Positions 1 through 7,295 of a stretch of 64,000 nt of DNA are shown one piece after another. The position numbers were made by a program, and so were the translations under genes. Positions within the stretch are counted from its first letter, which is position 1, and each line of letters begins with the position of its first letter. Location of the stretch: positions 1-64,000 of the forward strand of contig JAJDAZ010000007.1 of assembly GCA_029261595.1 (NCBI GenBank). Reading direction: 5' to 3'. The notes below the pieces were generated by a model, which did not search any database, was not told the origin of the DNA, and saw only the letters and a program-made list of their open reading frames with translations. The stretch is from Nitrospinaceae bacterium. GTDB lineage: Bacteria > Nitrospinota > Nitrospinia > Nitrospinales > VA-1.

Positions 1-80
1 AGACCTTCCAGGATGGAAAAATACTTTATCAAAAATACGTCTTTGAAAACTCTGAAGAGGAGGAAAAACAAGTCGCGTAG
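1..80 (+). CDS. C-terminal end of a gene cut by the window edge
   Basis: Reading from base 3, an open frame runs to a TAG at 78-80 and encodes a 25-residue tail ending in an acidic stretch (NSEEEEKQVA). Acidic hydrophilic tails are common protein C-termini, so this is probably the end of a plus-strand gene that begins outside the window. Another frame (from base 1) is also open to a TAA near 90 but gives a Lys/Arg-rich tail. Nothing more can be said about function. Confidence 0.35.
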   Translation, partial: TFQDGKILYQKYVFENSEEEEKQVA

Positions 81-224
81 AATCTGTTAAAATATCGCAA
101 CCGAGAAACCAAGCTGTAAAAGCAAATGTCACTTATCGCAATTAAAATTATAAAATATCTACATTCAAACTAATACGGAACCAAAATGAGGTTGTTAAAG
201 CCAGATATCTTTGCTCCCCCCCAC

Positions 225-363
225 AAAAAAACCAGAGCGTCCAGTATGCGGGATTTTCCGCACTACCAGTTGAGGTCGAAAACTGCTTCCCTCAGCATCT
301 CCTAAAAGGGCGCTCTGGCACTACCGGAGGACTTACCCAAAATACTGCCCTCCAACTCTCTCT
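225..363 (-). ncRNA. Candidate small RNA, copy 1
   Basis: On the minus strand a promoter-like TTGACA-17-CATATT (398-370) is followed by about 138 nt that fold into a 5' hairpin (GGAGG/CCTCC) and then a three-way junction. The junction is closed by CCAGAGCG/CGCTCTGG (8 bp, ends at 232) and holds two inner hairpins (TGAGG/CCTCA and TGCGG/CCGCA). The closing stem is followed at once by seven T residues (231-225), so the RNA would end like a Rho-independent transcript. The same layout recurs at 1193-1328 with changes mostly in loops. No family is recognised. It was compared by eye with 5S, SRP, 6S and common riboswitch motifs and none fits. The RNA nature is inferred from structure and signals, not from homology. 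Confidence 0.6.
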
Positions 364-369
364 GTAATA

Positions 370-398
370 AATATGGTCCCTCAATGAAGGCCTGTCAA
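370..398 (-). promoter_or_regulatory. Sigma70-like promoter of small RNA copy 1
   Basis: Minus-strand -35 TTGACA (398-393) and -10 CATATT (375-370) are separated by exactly 17 bp. The same pair with the same spacing is found in front of copy 2. The predicted start is near 363. Confidence 0.6.
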
Positions 399-405
399 TA
401 TCTAC

Positions 406-423
406 AAAAAACCAGGCGTCTGG
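406..423 (-). terminator. Possible terminator of the CBS-domain gene
   Basis: On the minus strand, CCAG-4 nt-CTGG is followed by six T residues (411-406), 50 bp after the CBS-gene stop. The stem is short (4 bp, perhaps helped by neighbouring C residues), so termination may be weak. It lies just upstream of the small-RNA copy 1 promoter. Confidence 0.4.
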
Positions 424-472
424 GGGGATTGGTGGTCATTAATAAATCTCTCTCGCCCCTTCCCCGCCGCAA

Positions 473-853
473 TCACTTCCAGTTGGTCCAGCACTCCTCC
501 AGATCTTTGACCGAAAGGATTCCTACAATCTTCCCTTTATCCGTTACCGCAAGGTGGCGGATTTTGTTTTCTTCCATCAGCTCGCTGGCTTTCGATAACG
601 GCTGATCCCTTTCAACGGTGATGATGGGTGCGGTCATCATCTCTGAAACTTTAATAGCATCGGGGTCGGCGGTTCCCCTTAAGATTTTATGTATCCAATC
701 CGTTTTCGTAAATATCCCCACATACTCTCCATTGGCCTCTACCAGAAACGCCCCGACATCGTTCCTGTTCATTTCTCCGACGGCTTCAAAGGCAAAGGCA
801 TCCGGGGTTGTGGTCAGAACCGGTGAACTCATGTGATCGCCAACTTGGATCAT
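473..853 (-). CDS. Two-CBS-domain protein
   Basis: A 126-residue protein made almost entirely of a CBS pair: CBS1 about residues 7-58 (starts HMSSPVLTT, ends GIFTKTDWI) and CBS2 about 70-121 (EMMTAPIITV to GILSVKDLEE). Stand-alone CBS pairs (Bateman modules) usually bind adenine nucleotides and act as energy sensors or regulate a partner. The ligand here is not visible. The ATG at 853 was preferred to in-frame ATGs upstream because AAGGAG lies 6 bp before it. The gene has a long leader with its own promoter (1116-1088) and a strongly structured element (1054-974). It is flanked on both sides by copies of a candidate small RNA on the same strand. It could be linked functionally to those RNAs, but that is inference from position only. 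Confidence 0.85.
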   Translation of the reverse strand: MIQVGDHMSSPVLTTTPDAFAFEAVGEMNRNDVGAFLVEANGEYVGIFTKTDWIHKILRGTADPDAIKVSEMMTAPIITVERDQPLSKASELMEENKIRHLAVTDKGKIVGILSVKDLEECWTNWK

Positions 854-973
854 TACAAACTCCTTCATTTCGATGAATTGAATTAAATCTATTTCCACAG
901 ACTGGCAGGGTCGGTGAGGGAAAACGAAACTATCAGGCGGGAATAAAACCGGTAATGGCTCTCAATAGTGATC

Positions 974-1054
974 AAGCCAGAGTGTTAGGGGAATATGGTT
1001 CCCAAATTTCCGGGGAAAAGCGGAGTTTAAACCACTCCCCAGACACTCTGGCTT
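974..1054 (-). promoter_or_regulatory. Structured leader element upstream of CBS gene
   Basis: A perfect 12-bp inverted repeat (AAGCCAGAGTGT at 974-985 with ACACTCTGGCTT at 1043-1054) closes an 81-nt element. Read on the minus strand it contains two further hairpins, GGAGT/ACTCC and GGGAA-CCATA-TTCCC. This is the same topology, and the same CCAGAG/CTCTGG closing sequence, as the two small RNAs next door. There is no U-tract after it, so a transcript from the promoter at 1116-1088 should read on into the CBS gene 120 nt downstream. It could be a cis-regulatory leader or a degenerate third copy. Confidence 0.5.
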
Positions 1055-1087
1055 GAAGGAAAAGTTATTATGACTATCATTTCTTGC

Positions 1088-1116
1088 AATTTGTTCCCTC
1101 CCTCCTGGTTTGTCAA
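1088..1116 (-). promoter_or_regulatory. Promoter for CBS gene leader
   Basis: Minus-strand TTGACA (1116-1111) and CAAATT (1093-1088) with a 17-bp spacer, nearly identical in design to the two small-RNA promoters. The predicted start near 1081 would give a leader of about 228 nt before the CBS start codon at 853. Confidence 0.5.
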
Positions 1117-1192
1117 TAGATCTTTCACTGAAAAGATGCCTGCATGTTTCATTTATTTCTAACCGCAAGGCATCCGGTTTTGGGCATAAGGC

Positions 1193-1328
1193 AAAAAAAA
1201 CCAGAGCGTCCAGTATGCGGTTTATCCCGCACCACCAGTTGAGGTTAGGCAACTTCACTCAACATTCGCTAAAAGGGCGCTCTGGTACTGCCGGAGGGCC
1301 TATCCCAACTACCGCCCTCCACCTCTCT
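1193..1328 (-). ncRNA. Candidate small RNA, copy 2
   Basis: Second copy of the element at 225-363. The RNA would start near 1328, form hairpin GGAGGGC/GCCCTCC (7 bp, longer than in copy 1), then the closing stem CCAGAGCG/CGCTCTGG (1285-1278 with 1208-1201) around hairpins GTTGAG/CTCAAC and TGCGG/CCGCA. It ends in eight T residues (1200-1193). Differences from copy 1 fall mainly in loops or lengthen helices, which argues for a conserved RNA rather than a DNA repeat. A further GATGCC/GGCATC stem followed by TTTT lies downstream (about 1180-1132) and could act as a back-up terminator. Function unknown. Confidence 0.6.
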
Positions 1329-1334
1329 ATAGTA

Positions 1335-1363
1335 AATATGGTGCCTCACTTAACACCTGTCAA
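1335..1363 (-). promoter_or_regulatory. Sigma70-like promoter of small RNA copy 2
   Basis: TTGACA (1363-1358), 17-bp spacer, CATATT (1340-1335) on the minus strand. The hexamers match copy 1 exactly while the spacer sequence differs, suggesting that the hexamers are what is kept. Confidence 0.6.
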
Positions 1364-1592
1364 TATTTCCCATAAAAATATTCCTGTTCCGATCCAAACT
1401 GCATTCAATAAAATATTTAGAATAAAACAGGCTAAATATTGATCTTATATTTATAGCTTTATTAGATCTTATTTATACATTTCTTTGACCTTATCCACTT
1501 AGGAAATGAGAAGTATTTAAAGAAATTTTTTCACAAGTTTCAGGGTACTTGTGGATTACAAGTAGATGCGAATATTTCAAAAGGAGCGGATC

Positions 1593-2129
1593 ATGCAAAA
1601 AATTTCACTTTTAAGGATAACGGTAGTAGCTCTCATCTCCATTTTAGCACTCTCGGTATCGCCAGCGAACGCAGACAGGAATAAACTGATAACGGTTAGC
1701 GGGGTCGTGATACCCGTATTTGACCCCAATAATCCAGGTGACCCGGACCCCGAGCTTGGCATCCCATTTCCTCCTGATCCAAAGTTCTCCGTAGTCCTTG
1801 AGGAACCGGGCCGGTTTATCATCACCATTTATAAGCGAGTGGATTGTCTATTTGACGGAGATCGGTTTCCGGGAGACTTCCAGGCGGCGGTCGGCGCCCG
1901 GTTAGCCAACCCTTACAATGACACGCGAGCCGAAGCAGGTGGCTCTAATTACTACCTGAGCAGTCCGCTGGTTTTTGTTGAAACAGTCAAGACAGGCATT
2001 TGCAATGATAAGGCGCTATATCAATTCACGACCCGGAACCGATCCGATGATGAATTAGTTAACGGTCCGTTCGGTTTCCAAATAACCGGGTCAAAAATTA
2101 GAAAAAGGTCCCACGGCCACCGTCACTAA
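1593..2129 (+). CDS. Exported protein of unknown function
   Basis: A 178-residue protein with a clear signal peptide (MQKISLLR, then a hydrophobic stretch, cut probably after SPANA near residue 27). The mature part is rich in Pro/Asp near its start (DPNNPGDPDPELGIPFPPDP), has two cysteines (in DCLF and GICND) that could pair in the periplasm, and ends in a basic KRSHGHRH tail. The ATG at 1593 was chosen over one at 1566 because AAGGAG lies 8 bp before it and the signal peptide starts there. No family was recognised. It stands alone, with an AT-rich upstream region and a probable terminator after it. Confidence 0.7.
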   Translation: MQKISLLRITVVALISILALSVSPANADRNKLITVSGVVIPVFDPNNPGDPDPELGIPFPPDPKFSVVLEEPGRFIITIYKRVDCLFDGDRFPGDFQAAVGARLANPYNDTRAEAGGSNYYLSSPLVFVETVKTGICNDKALYQFTTRNRSDDELVNGPFGFQITGSKIRKRSHGHRH

Positions 2130-2155
2130 CGCTAATTGACCATTGAAAATAGAAA

Positions 2156-2179
2156 AACTTCGCCGGGGAGGTTATTTTT
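2156..2179 (+). terminator. Probable terminator after exported-protein gene
   Basis: AACTTC and GGAGGTT form an imperfect (G-T tolerant) stem around a GCCGG-type loop and are followed by ATTTTT. It lies 27 bp after the stop at 2129. Confidence 0.4.
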
Positions 2180-2223
2180 GGAAGGCACGTTGACCTAATC
2201 TATTTTCATATGCTTTTTGACTC

Positions 2224-2255
2224 AAAAAAAAGCCGGGTCCTACAGGACCCGGCTT
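2224..2255 (-). terminator. Strong Rho-independent terminator
   Basis: Perfect stem AGCCGGGTCC/GGACCCGGCT with a TACA-type loop, followed on the minus strand by eight T residues (2231-2224). It ends the SYLF-domain gene, whose stop is at 2275. Confidence 0.9.
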
Positions 2256-2274
2256 CAATTATATTTGTTCAGGT

Positions 2275-2844
2275 TCAGCTTTTATCCAGTTTGTTAAACT
2301 TCGATCCCTCAAGGGTGAGGTTATACATGAGCCCTTTCTGGCCAAACACGAAGGCCACAATGGGGTCTTTGGCGTTTATTGTATCGAGAGAATCGCCCAT
2401 GCCCAAGGTGATCAACGCCACGGAGCCATCGACGCCCACTTTCCAGCCATCGCTGTGGCGAAATTTGTCGAGCGCGTTTTTTTCCATGAAGGCGAGGATG
2501 ATGGTTTTGGCCTGCGCGCCGATCTGAAACCCGAATGACGCGGCGATGGTGTTGTAATATTCCTGCGATTTTCCGTTGATCCTGAGCGCCCCTTCCCCGT
2601 ACTCGCCGCCGATTCCAAACCCCGCTTTGACGACTGTGGGAAACACCAGCACACCCTTGGCTTTTTTCAAAAACTCTTTACTTCCTCTGACTTCTTTATC
2701 GAAGTTTTCCAGGGCTTCGTTCACGTCGTAATCAATGGATCTCGCGGAACCGGCGACCGCTTCGGATAAAAATATCAGACTCAACAACGAAAAGAACAGG
2801 ACCGCAAGCGCCCTGCATAAAGCCTCATGGGATTGGCTCCTCAT
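2275..2844 (-). CDS. SYLF (YSC84/DUF500) domain exported protein
   Basis: A 189-residue protein with an N-terminal signal peptide (hydrophobic LAVLFFSLLSLIFLSEAVAG, cut near residue 32). The SYLF domain covers roughly residues 50-186, recognisable from KAKGVLVFPTVVKAGFGIGG, the YYNTIAASFGFQIGAQ segment and the closing LMYNLTLEGSKFNKL. SYLF domains bind phosphoinositides in eukaryotes. The bacterial exported versions are presumed lipid- or envelope-associated, with no proven role. AAGGAGGG sits 7 bp before the ATG, so translation should be strong. It is a single-gene unit ended by the strong terminator at 2224-2255. Confidence 0.85.
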   Translation of the reverse strand: MRSQSHEALCRALAVLFFSLLSLIFLSEAVAGSARSIDYDVNEALENFDKEVRGSKEFLKKAKGVLVFPTVVKAGFGIGGEYGEGALRINGKSQEYYNTIAASFGFQIGAQAKTIILAFMEKNALDKFRHSDGWKVGVDGSVALITLGMGDSLDTINAKDPIVAFVFGQKGLMYNLTLEGSKFNKLDKS

Positions 2845-3166
2845 GAAATATCCCTCCTTATGATTCCTAATAATTCTTTATGAATCAAAAGGGAGCAATT
2901 TCCATACCAAGATCAGGTCATTGATATTCCGTTATTTACGAGCCCAACTTCTGTCGGGGTGTGTGCGGGTTTATGATTTTTCAATCAATGGATCCACAAA
3001 AGGATATAGCGAGACGAAAGTCCCCTTCCCGGCGCTTAAAAAAACCTGGTTTTTTGCCTTATACGAAAATTTGACAACGGAAGCGGAAATAATGATATGC
3101 TCTTAGGAATAAATTTAGATATAAAAGTATCTTCACTTTGCTAGTGATTTTTCCCGGAGAATCGCC
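2845..3166. other. Intergenic region with plus-strand promoter
   Basis: A 322-bp region between divergently transcribed genes. It contains the SYLF gene's ribosome site at the left and a TTGACA-17-GATATG promoter at 3071-3099 for the His-rich gene. No other gene, repeat or RNA element was recognised. A 61-codon open frame at 2921-3106 shows no protein features. Confidence 0.5.
3071..3099 (+). promoter_or_regulatory. Promoter for the His/Arg-rich exported protein
   Basis: TTGACA (3071-3076), 17-bp spacer, GATATG (3094-3099). The predicted start near 3106 leaves a leader of about 60 nt before the ATG at 3167. Confidence 0.45.
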
Positions 3167-4138
3167 ATGAAAAAAATTTTCGTCTGTCTCATGATGAGCC
3201 TGTATGTGTTCGGGACTTTTTCCCCGGCATTCGCGGATTCACGTTCCCATGGCAAGCAGTCCAGGCACAAGTCCGGTCATCGCACCCACAAACCGCATGC
3301 GAAATCAGGGATCAGCACCGGCGGTCCGCGCACTCACAAACCACACAGGCCAAAGATCAGCACCGGGGGGCCACGCTCGCATAAGCCCGTAGTCCGGCAT
3401 GAATCCCGTCGGGGCCATCGGGGCAAACAAAAATACACTAAGAATAGGCATCGGCCAAGATCCTCTATCCACAAGCCTCGTTACTCAAAAAATTATCGCC
3501 ATAATAGGCGTATCCACAAACCTTATTTCACTAATAGACACCGGAACGACCGGCATCGTTACCGCCCCGGATACTCGCGCCATTACAGGCCGTTCCCCAG
3601 GGCGCATTATGGTCATCGACATCCGTATGGTCACCGAATCCATGTGTTGCCGTATGGTTTCATTTCACTTTCAATCGGGGGTCTCTCTTACTACTATTCC
3701 TCAGGGAATTATTACCGGAACTATAGTGGGTATTACGAAGTGGTCCAACCTCCGATCGGGGCGTTGATCACGGTTCCCCCACCGGGTTACAGAATCGTGA
3801 TCATCGACTCCCACCAATATTATCTTTCCGGTGGGGTGTATTATGTGTGGGATGAAATTCGCCGGGGCTACCGGGTCGTCCCCCAGCCCGAGGTGATTCA
3901 TGAAACCCATGAAGAACCTCAGAAAATTTTGGAAAGCTCGCTCAATATTTTTGTTTACCCAAGGGCCGGACAGGGTAAAAATGAGCAGGCCAACGACCGC
4001 TATGATTGCCATTTGTGGGCGGTGGGAGAAACCGATTTCGACCCGACTCTGGAACAATCGTCATCCGAACTGGAACGCTCGAACTACAAACGCGCCATCA
4101 CGGCCTGTCTGGAGGCTCGGGAGTACACTGTGGAATGA
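3167..4138 (+). CDS. His/Arg-rich exported DUF6515-like protein
   Basis: A 323-residue protein. The signal peptide covers residues 1-23 (ends SPAFA). Residues 25-170 are an extremely His/Arg/Lys-rich low-complexity region with partial repeats (STGGPRTHKPH, STGGPRSHKPV, IHKPRYS, IHKPYF). Residues 170-250 are a Tyr-rich section (YYYSSGNYYRNYSGYYEV, then ITVPPPGYRIVIIDS) like DUF6515 proteins. The C-terminal part (FVYPRAGQGKNEQANDRYDC, HLWAVGETDFDP) is a motif often found at the end of exported glycine-zipper or DUF6515 proteins. Metal binding by the His-rich region is plausible but unproven. The last 41 bp overlap the 3' end of the convergent methyltransferase gene. Confidence 0.8.
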   Translation: MKKIFVCLMMSLYVFGTFSPAFADSRSHGKQSRHKSGHRTHKPHAKSGISTGGPRTHKPHRPKISTGGPRSHKPVVRHESRRGHRGKQKYTKNRHRPRSSIHKPRYSKNYRHNRRIHKPYFTNRHRNDRHRYRPGYSRHYRPFPRAHYGHRHPYGHRIHVLPYGFISLSIGGLSYYYSSGNYYRNYSGYYEVVQPPIGALITVPPPGYRIVIIDSHQYYLSGGVYYVWDEIRRGYRVVPQPEVIHETHEEPQKILESSLNIFVYPRAGQGKNEQANDRYDCHLWAVGETDFDPTLEQSSSELERSNYKRAITACLEAREYTVE

Positions 4139-5108
4139 TGATTTGACGAGGATCAACTCCCCATTTTTTGCGCACTGACGTATAAACCGCGTGGGATAGG
4201 GTGTATTCTCCAGGTTGCAAGTCCCACGAGGCCGCTTGTTGCCCTATTATTTCCAGCACCTCCTGATCGGTCAGACCTGAAGACGGTTTGCCAAACATTT
4301 TTTGCGCGGACGGTTCCAGGGAACTTGCAAGCAGGTTTCTGGCGGAGCGCACAAAGGCCTGGCCGGGCAACAGCATTCTCCCTTGATCACTGTCTTCTAT
4401 GGCGAAATGGCCGCTCATGTGAAACTCGGGATTTTGAAATCCTGCTTTTTCAAGCAGGCTACGGTGGGTTTTGATGGTGAAGTGATTGATATGCTCTTTG
4501 ACGAACCAGGAATACTCCGCCTTATTTTGCATTAATTGATAAGGAAGGTTATTCAGATTGGGCGTGGAAAAAATGACCTGGCCGCCAGGCTTCAAAATTT
4601 TACCTACCTGGTACATGATCGAGAGGGGATCAAAAGCATGTTCCAATACGGCTAAGAGGACAACAACATCAAACGATTCTGGCTCAAAACAGAAATCCTC
4701 CAGGTAAGAATTAATTATTTCTACATCCAATACTTTTCTGGCCAACTCCTTGGCTTTTTCCGAAGGGTCCATCCCCACGGCATCCCACCCCTTTTTTCTG
4801 GCTACCGCCACCAAAGTTCCCACGCCGCACCCTACATCCAAAAGTTTTCCTGATCTTAATTGGTGATGGGCCAAAATATCCATCACAATCTCGACGGCGG
4901 TGATATTTACCTTTTCGTAGAATTCCTCTTCATGGTAATACGCTTCAATCTTCGCACTGACGGGCCTGGGACTGTAAAACTGAAATTCACACTGGGTACA
5001 CTGGGATAGAAAATGCCCTTCCCTGGTTTGCAGGACCGGATTTTTTTCCGAAGAACCACATAAGGGACAGTTTATTTCGATGAGTGAAGTCGATCTATCT
5101 TCTACCAT
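4098..5108 (-). CDS. Zinc-ribbon SAM-dependent methyltransferase
   Basis: A 336-residue protein. An N-terminal zinc ribbon has Cys14/Cys17 and Cys37/Cys40 (CPLC, CTQC). A Rossmann-type class I methyltransferase domain follows, with the SAM-binding motif I LLDVGCGVG at 89-97, the acidic ribose contact in VGMDPS, and VVLLAVLEH as the post-motif segment. This layout matches Methyltransf_23-type enzymes that act on sugars, lipids or quinone-like precursors. The substrate is not visible. It is the second gene after the DUF2079 membrane protein (33-bp gap, same strand), so a role in envelope glycan or lipid modification is a reasonable guess. It overlaps the convergent gene 3167-4138 by 41 bp at the 3' ends. 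Confidence 0.85.
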   Translation of the reverse strand: MVEDRSTSLIEINCPLCGSSEKNPVLQTREGHFLSQCTQCEFQFYSPRPVSAKIEAYYHEEEFYEKVNITAVEIVMDILAHHQLRSGKLLDVGCGVGTLVAVARKKGWDAVGMDPSEKAKELARKVLDVEIINSYLEDFCFEPESFDVVVLLAVLEHAFDPLSIMYQVGKILKPGGQVIFSTPNLNNLPYQLMQNKAEYSWFVKEHINHFTIKTHRSLLEKAGFQNPEFHMSGHFAIEDSDQGRMLLPGQAFVRSARNLLASSLEPSAQKMFGKPSSGLTDQEVLEIIGQQAASWDLQPGEYTLSHAVYTSVRKKWGVDPRQIIIPQCTPEPPDRP

Positions 5109-5141
5109 AATTTTCCTATTCCCAATTAAAGGAAGAAATTT

Positions 5142-6794
5142 TTATAGTGCTTCATAAATTTTTAGATAATGAAATGGGCCTTCCACGCGCTTGAACGTGA
5201 GGCCCACATTATCTTCAATGGATTTCATGGCGGCATCGTAACTTCGGAAGTTATAGTATTTATTCGGCTTAATCCCCTTCAAAGCCGGGACCAGGATGAT
5301 CAGGTCGCCGGATTCAAATTTCCACCCCTGCCAGCCCATGGTCAAACTTTCCGTGGCCTTACGAAAATTCACATGGCTCCTCAGTCGATGATCGAGATGA
5401 ATTTTATTTTCCGGCCAGAGTTTTTGCACGGTTCCCAGTTCCCGAGCGACCGCCCACTGTGTTTCATTGGGAAAATGCTTGATCAACCGTTCCGCAGGAA
5501 AATATATGGCACCGATCAGAGGAATCATGAACCAGCAGAATAAATATTTTGCATTCGATAGTTTCAAGCGTCTCGCATCGTGCAAATTTTTAAAAGATGC
5601 GGCGCCGCAAATGGCCGCAAGAAACAGCAGGGGGACGATGATATCGTCATAATGATACCCTCCTTGGAACTGCTTGGTGTATTGGACGGAAAGGTTGAGC
5701 AGGATGGGTGGCCAGATCATAAGAGACGACCGCCAGTTGACGAGAGATAAAAAGCCCAGCGGCAGAAATAGATAGAGCCATAAATATTTCAATTTCATAA
5801 AAATAAACTGGGTAGGACCCAATCTGTCGGTATGGTGCCAGTGCCCTCCCCTGAAAAACGGAATCACCCATTTCACCACGGCAATTCCCCACAATCCTCC
5901 CAACAGAATCAACGCCATCCCCAGTGTTTTTCGCTTCAATGCAAAAAAAGAATACAACCCGAAGGAAATCCATACCAGCGCCAGGTTCTCCTTGAACAAC
6001 AGGAGGGAAATCATGATGGGCCAAAATATCTTCAAACGATTTTGGATGAGCGCCAGAAAACCCAGCAGTATCAAAGGAAGTGACAGGGTGGATGGATGAA
6101 ATCCGGTTTTTACGGCGTTGAGCAGGGAAGGAAACGCAAACCATAGCAAGGTTGTAGCCATGGCCACCTGTGCCGCCGGTTTTTCATTTTTAATAATCTC
6201 TTTACATATAAAAAATAAAATAACCGGACAGACCGCAAAAGCGGCAGTTTGTGCGGTCAGCAACCAGAGGATGCTCGGATAGATCCAGAATAAAGGTACA
6301 AAGACCAACATGATGGGAGAAAAATGTTCTCCCAGCGCATTGATCTGGTACCAGGAATTATAAAACCACTGCCCCTGACTGGAGTTATATACAATGCTGC
6401 TATAAATTCCCGGATCAATCACGTCCAGCTTGAAGGAAAAATAACTCCCCCATAGAACCAGCGTCCAGAATACAAATAAAACAAGAGACACGGCTAAAAT
6501 TATCCGAAAGGCGTGCAAACTGATCCGATCAAAACCTTTCAGCCACCCTAAGTTTTTTCTTACCGATTTTTTTTCCACCCCATGCCCTAAGGCCAGCAAC
6601 GCAAATGCCAGGCTGAAGGCAAACAACACCAGATACCCATCCAGCAAGGACGGGATCCATTGGCCTTTAGCGGCCTGCATGGCGTAGCCCAAAAAAACCG
6701 GACCCACCAGCATCAACAAGATGTATTGTTTTTTAATCATGAATCTGAAAATAAAAAGTAACTTTGAAAAGGAAAATAGCCTTTTCGTTTTCAT
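5142..6794 (-). CDS. DUF2079 polytopic membrane protein
   Basis: A 550-residue protein with about ten or more membrane helices. The stretch DVIDPGIYSSIVYNSSQG followed by ALGEHFSPIMLVFVPLFWIYP is the diagnostic DUF2079 region (usually D-x-G-x(n)-GxHFSP). DUF2079 proteins resemble GT-C fold glycosyltransferases, with catalytic acidic residues in the first periplasmic loop. Donor and acceptor are unknown. The C-terminal 100 residues form a soluble tail. No clear ribosome site precedes the ATG at 6794. An internal ATG at codon 19 (MIKKQYILLM) is a possible alternative. It lies just upstream of the methyltransferase gene and is probably co-transcribed with it. Confidence 0.8.
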   Translation of the reverse strand: MKTKRLFSFSKLLFIFRFMIKKQYILLMLVGPVFLGYAMQAAKGQWIPSLLDGYLVLFAFSLAFALLALGHGVEKKSVRKNLGWLKGFDRISLHAFRIILAVSLVLFVFWTLVLWGSYFSFKLDVIDPGIYSSIVYNSSQGQWFYNSWYQINALGEHFSPIMLVFVPLFWIYPSILWLLTAQTAAFAVCPVILFFICKEIIKNEKPAAQVAMATTLLWFAFPSLLNAVKTGFHPSTLSLPLILLGFLALIQNRLKIFWPIMISLLLFKENLALVWISFGLYSFFALKRKTLGMALILLGGLWGIAVVKWVIPFFRGGHWHHTDRLGPTQFIFMKLKYLWLYLFLPLGFLSLVNWRSSLMIWPPILLNLSVQYTKQFQGGYHYDDIIVPLLFLAAICGAASFKNLHDARRLKLSNAKYLFCWFMIPLIGAIYFPAERLIKHFPNETQWAVARELGTVQKLWPENKIHLDHRLRSHVNFRKATESLTMGWQGWKFESGDLIILVPALKGIKPNKYYNFRSYDAAMKSIEDNVGLTFKRVEGPFHYLKIYEAL

Positions 6795-6949
6795 GTTTGT
6801 TATTTAAATCACACCGGCTTGTGACCTGCCCCCTCCCTGCAATTTAAATATTAAATTAAGTTGATAGATATCCATCAGGGAAATCATTCTCGCAATGCTC
6901 CCTGAACGATTGAGTTTCCACCCCAATGAAAATGAAAAGGAGCTTCCTC

Positions 6950-7231
6950 ATGAAAAAAACAATTATTTTTACGTTCGCGCTTTCACTCTTCGCCCTGCCA
7001 ATGAGTCTGCATGCGAGCCCTCCGGCAAATGCCGATGCCGCCAAAGCAAAAGTTTCCACCCCGATGTCAGCCATGAAGTCTACCATTGCCTCTCCTTCAA
7101 AATCCACCGAAGCCACCCCCAAGGATCTTGCTAAAGCTGCAGAAAAGGCGGTCGAAGAAAAAGCGGATGCCACCAAGAAAATGACGGAAGATGCAGGGAA
7201 AACCGAAGCGAAAAAAGCCGCGAATCAGTAA
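6950..7231 (+). CDS. Small Ala/Lys-rich exported protein
   Basis: A 93-residue protein starting MKKTIIFTFALSLF. The signal peptide is cut near MSLHA (about residue 20). The mature part consists mostly of Ala, Lys, Ser, Thr and Glu with a charged helical C-terminal half (LAKAAEKAVEEKADATKKM), so it is probably an extended or coiled helix. The ATG at 6950 is preferred over 6926 because AGGAG lies 8 bp upstream and the signal peptide begins there. No family was recognised. It is a single gene ending at a shared hairpin. Confidence 0.65.
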   Translation: MKKTIIFTFALSLFALPMSLHASPPANADAAKAKVSTPMSAMKSTIASPSKSTEATPKDLAKAAEKAVEEKADATKKMTEDAGKTEAKKAANQ

Positions 7232-7241
7232 AATTGTATGC

Positions 7242-7273
7242 AATATGGGCTACCTTTCGGGGTAGCCCATATT
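7242..7273. terminator. Bidirectional hairpin between convergent genes
   Basis: Perfect 13-bp stem AATATGGGCTACC/GGTAGCCCATATT with a short TTTCGG-type loop. It sits between the stops of the small exported protein (7231) and the DUF2238 gene (7296). There is no long T-run on either side, so it may work with Rho or as a 3'-end stabiliser. Confidence 0.65.
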
Positions 7274-7295
7274 CACCCAACCTAAGTAATAAATT

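Noticed and set aside
225-363. Small RNA copy 1 as a 5S rRNA
   Set aside because: The GGTAGTGCGG...CCGCA arm resembles the 5S helix IV/loop E region, but the closed domain is only 87 nt and the other 5S helices are missing.
962-1442. Open frames of about 100 codons on both strands
   Set aside because: They run across the small-RNA copy 2 and the CBS leader element, whose inverted repeats, promoters and T-run explain the sequence better.
2921-3106. 61-codon plus-strand open frame upstream of the His-rich gene
   Set aside because: It overlaps the promoter of that gene, and there is no ribosome site or recognisable feature.
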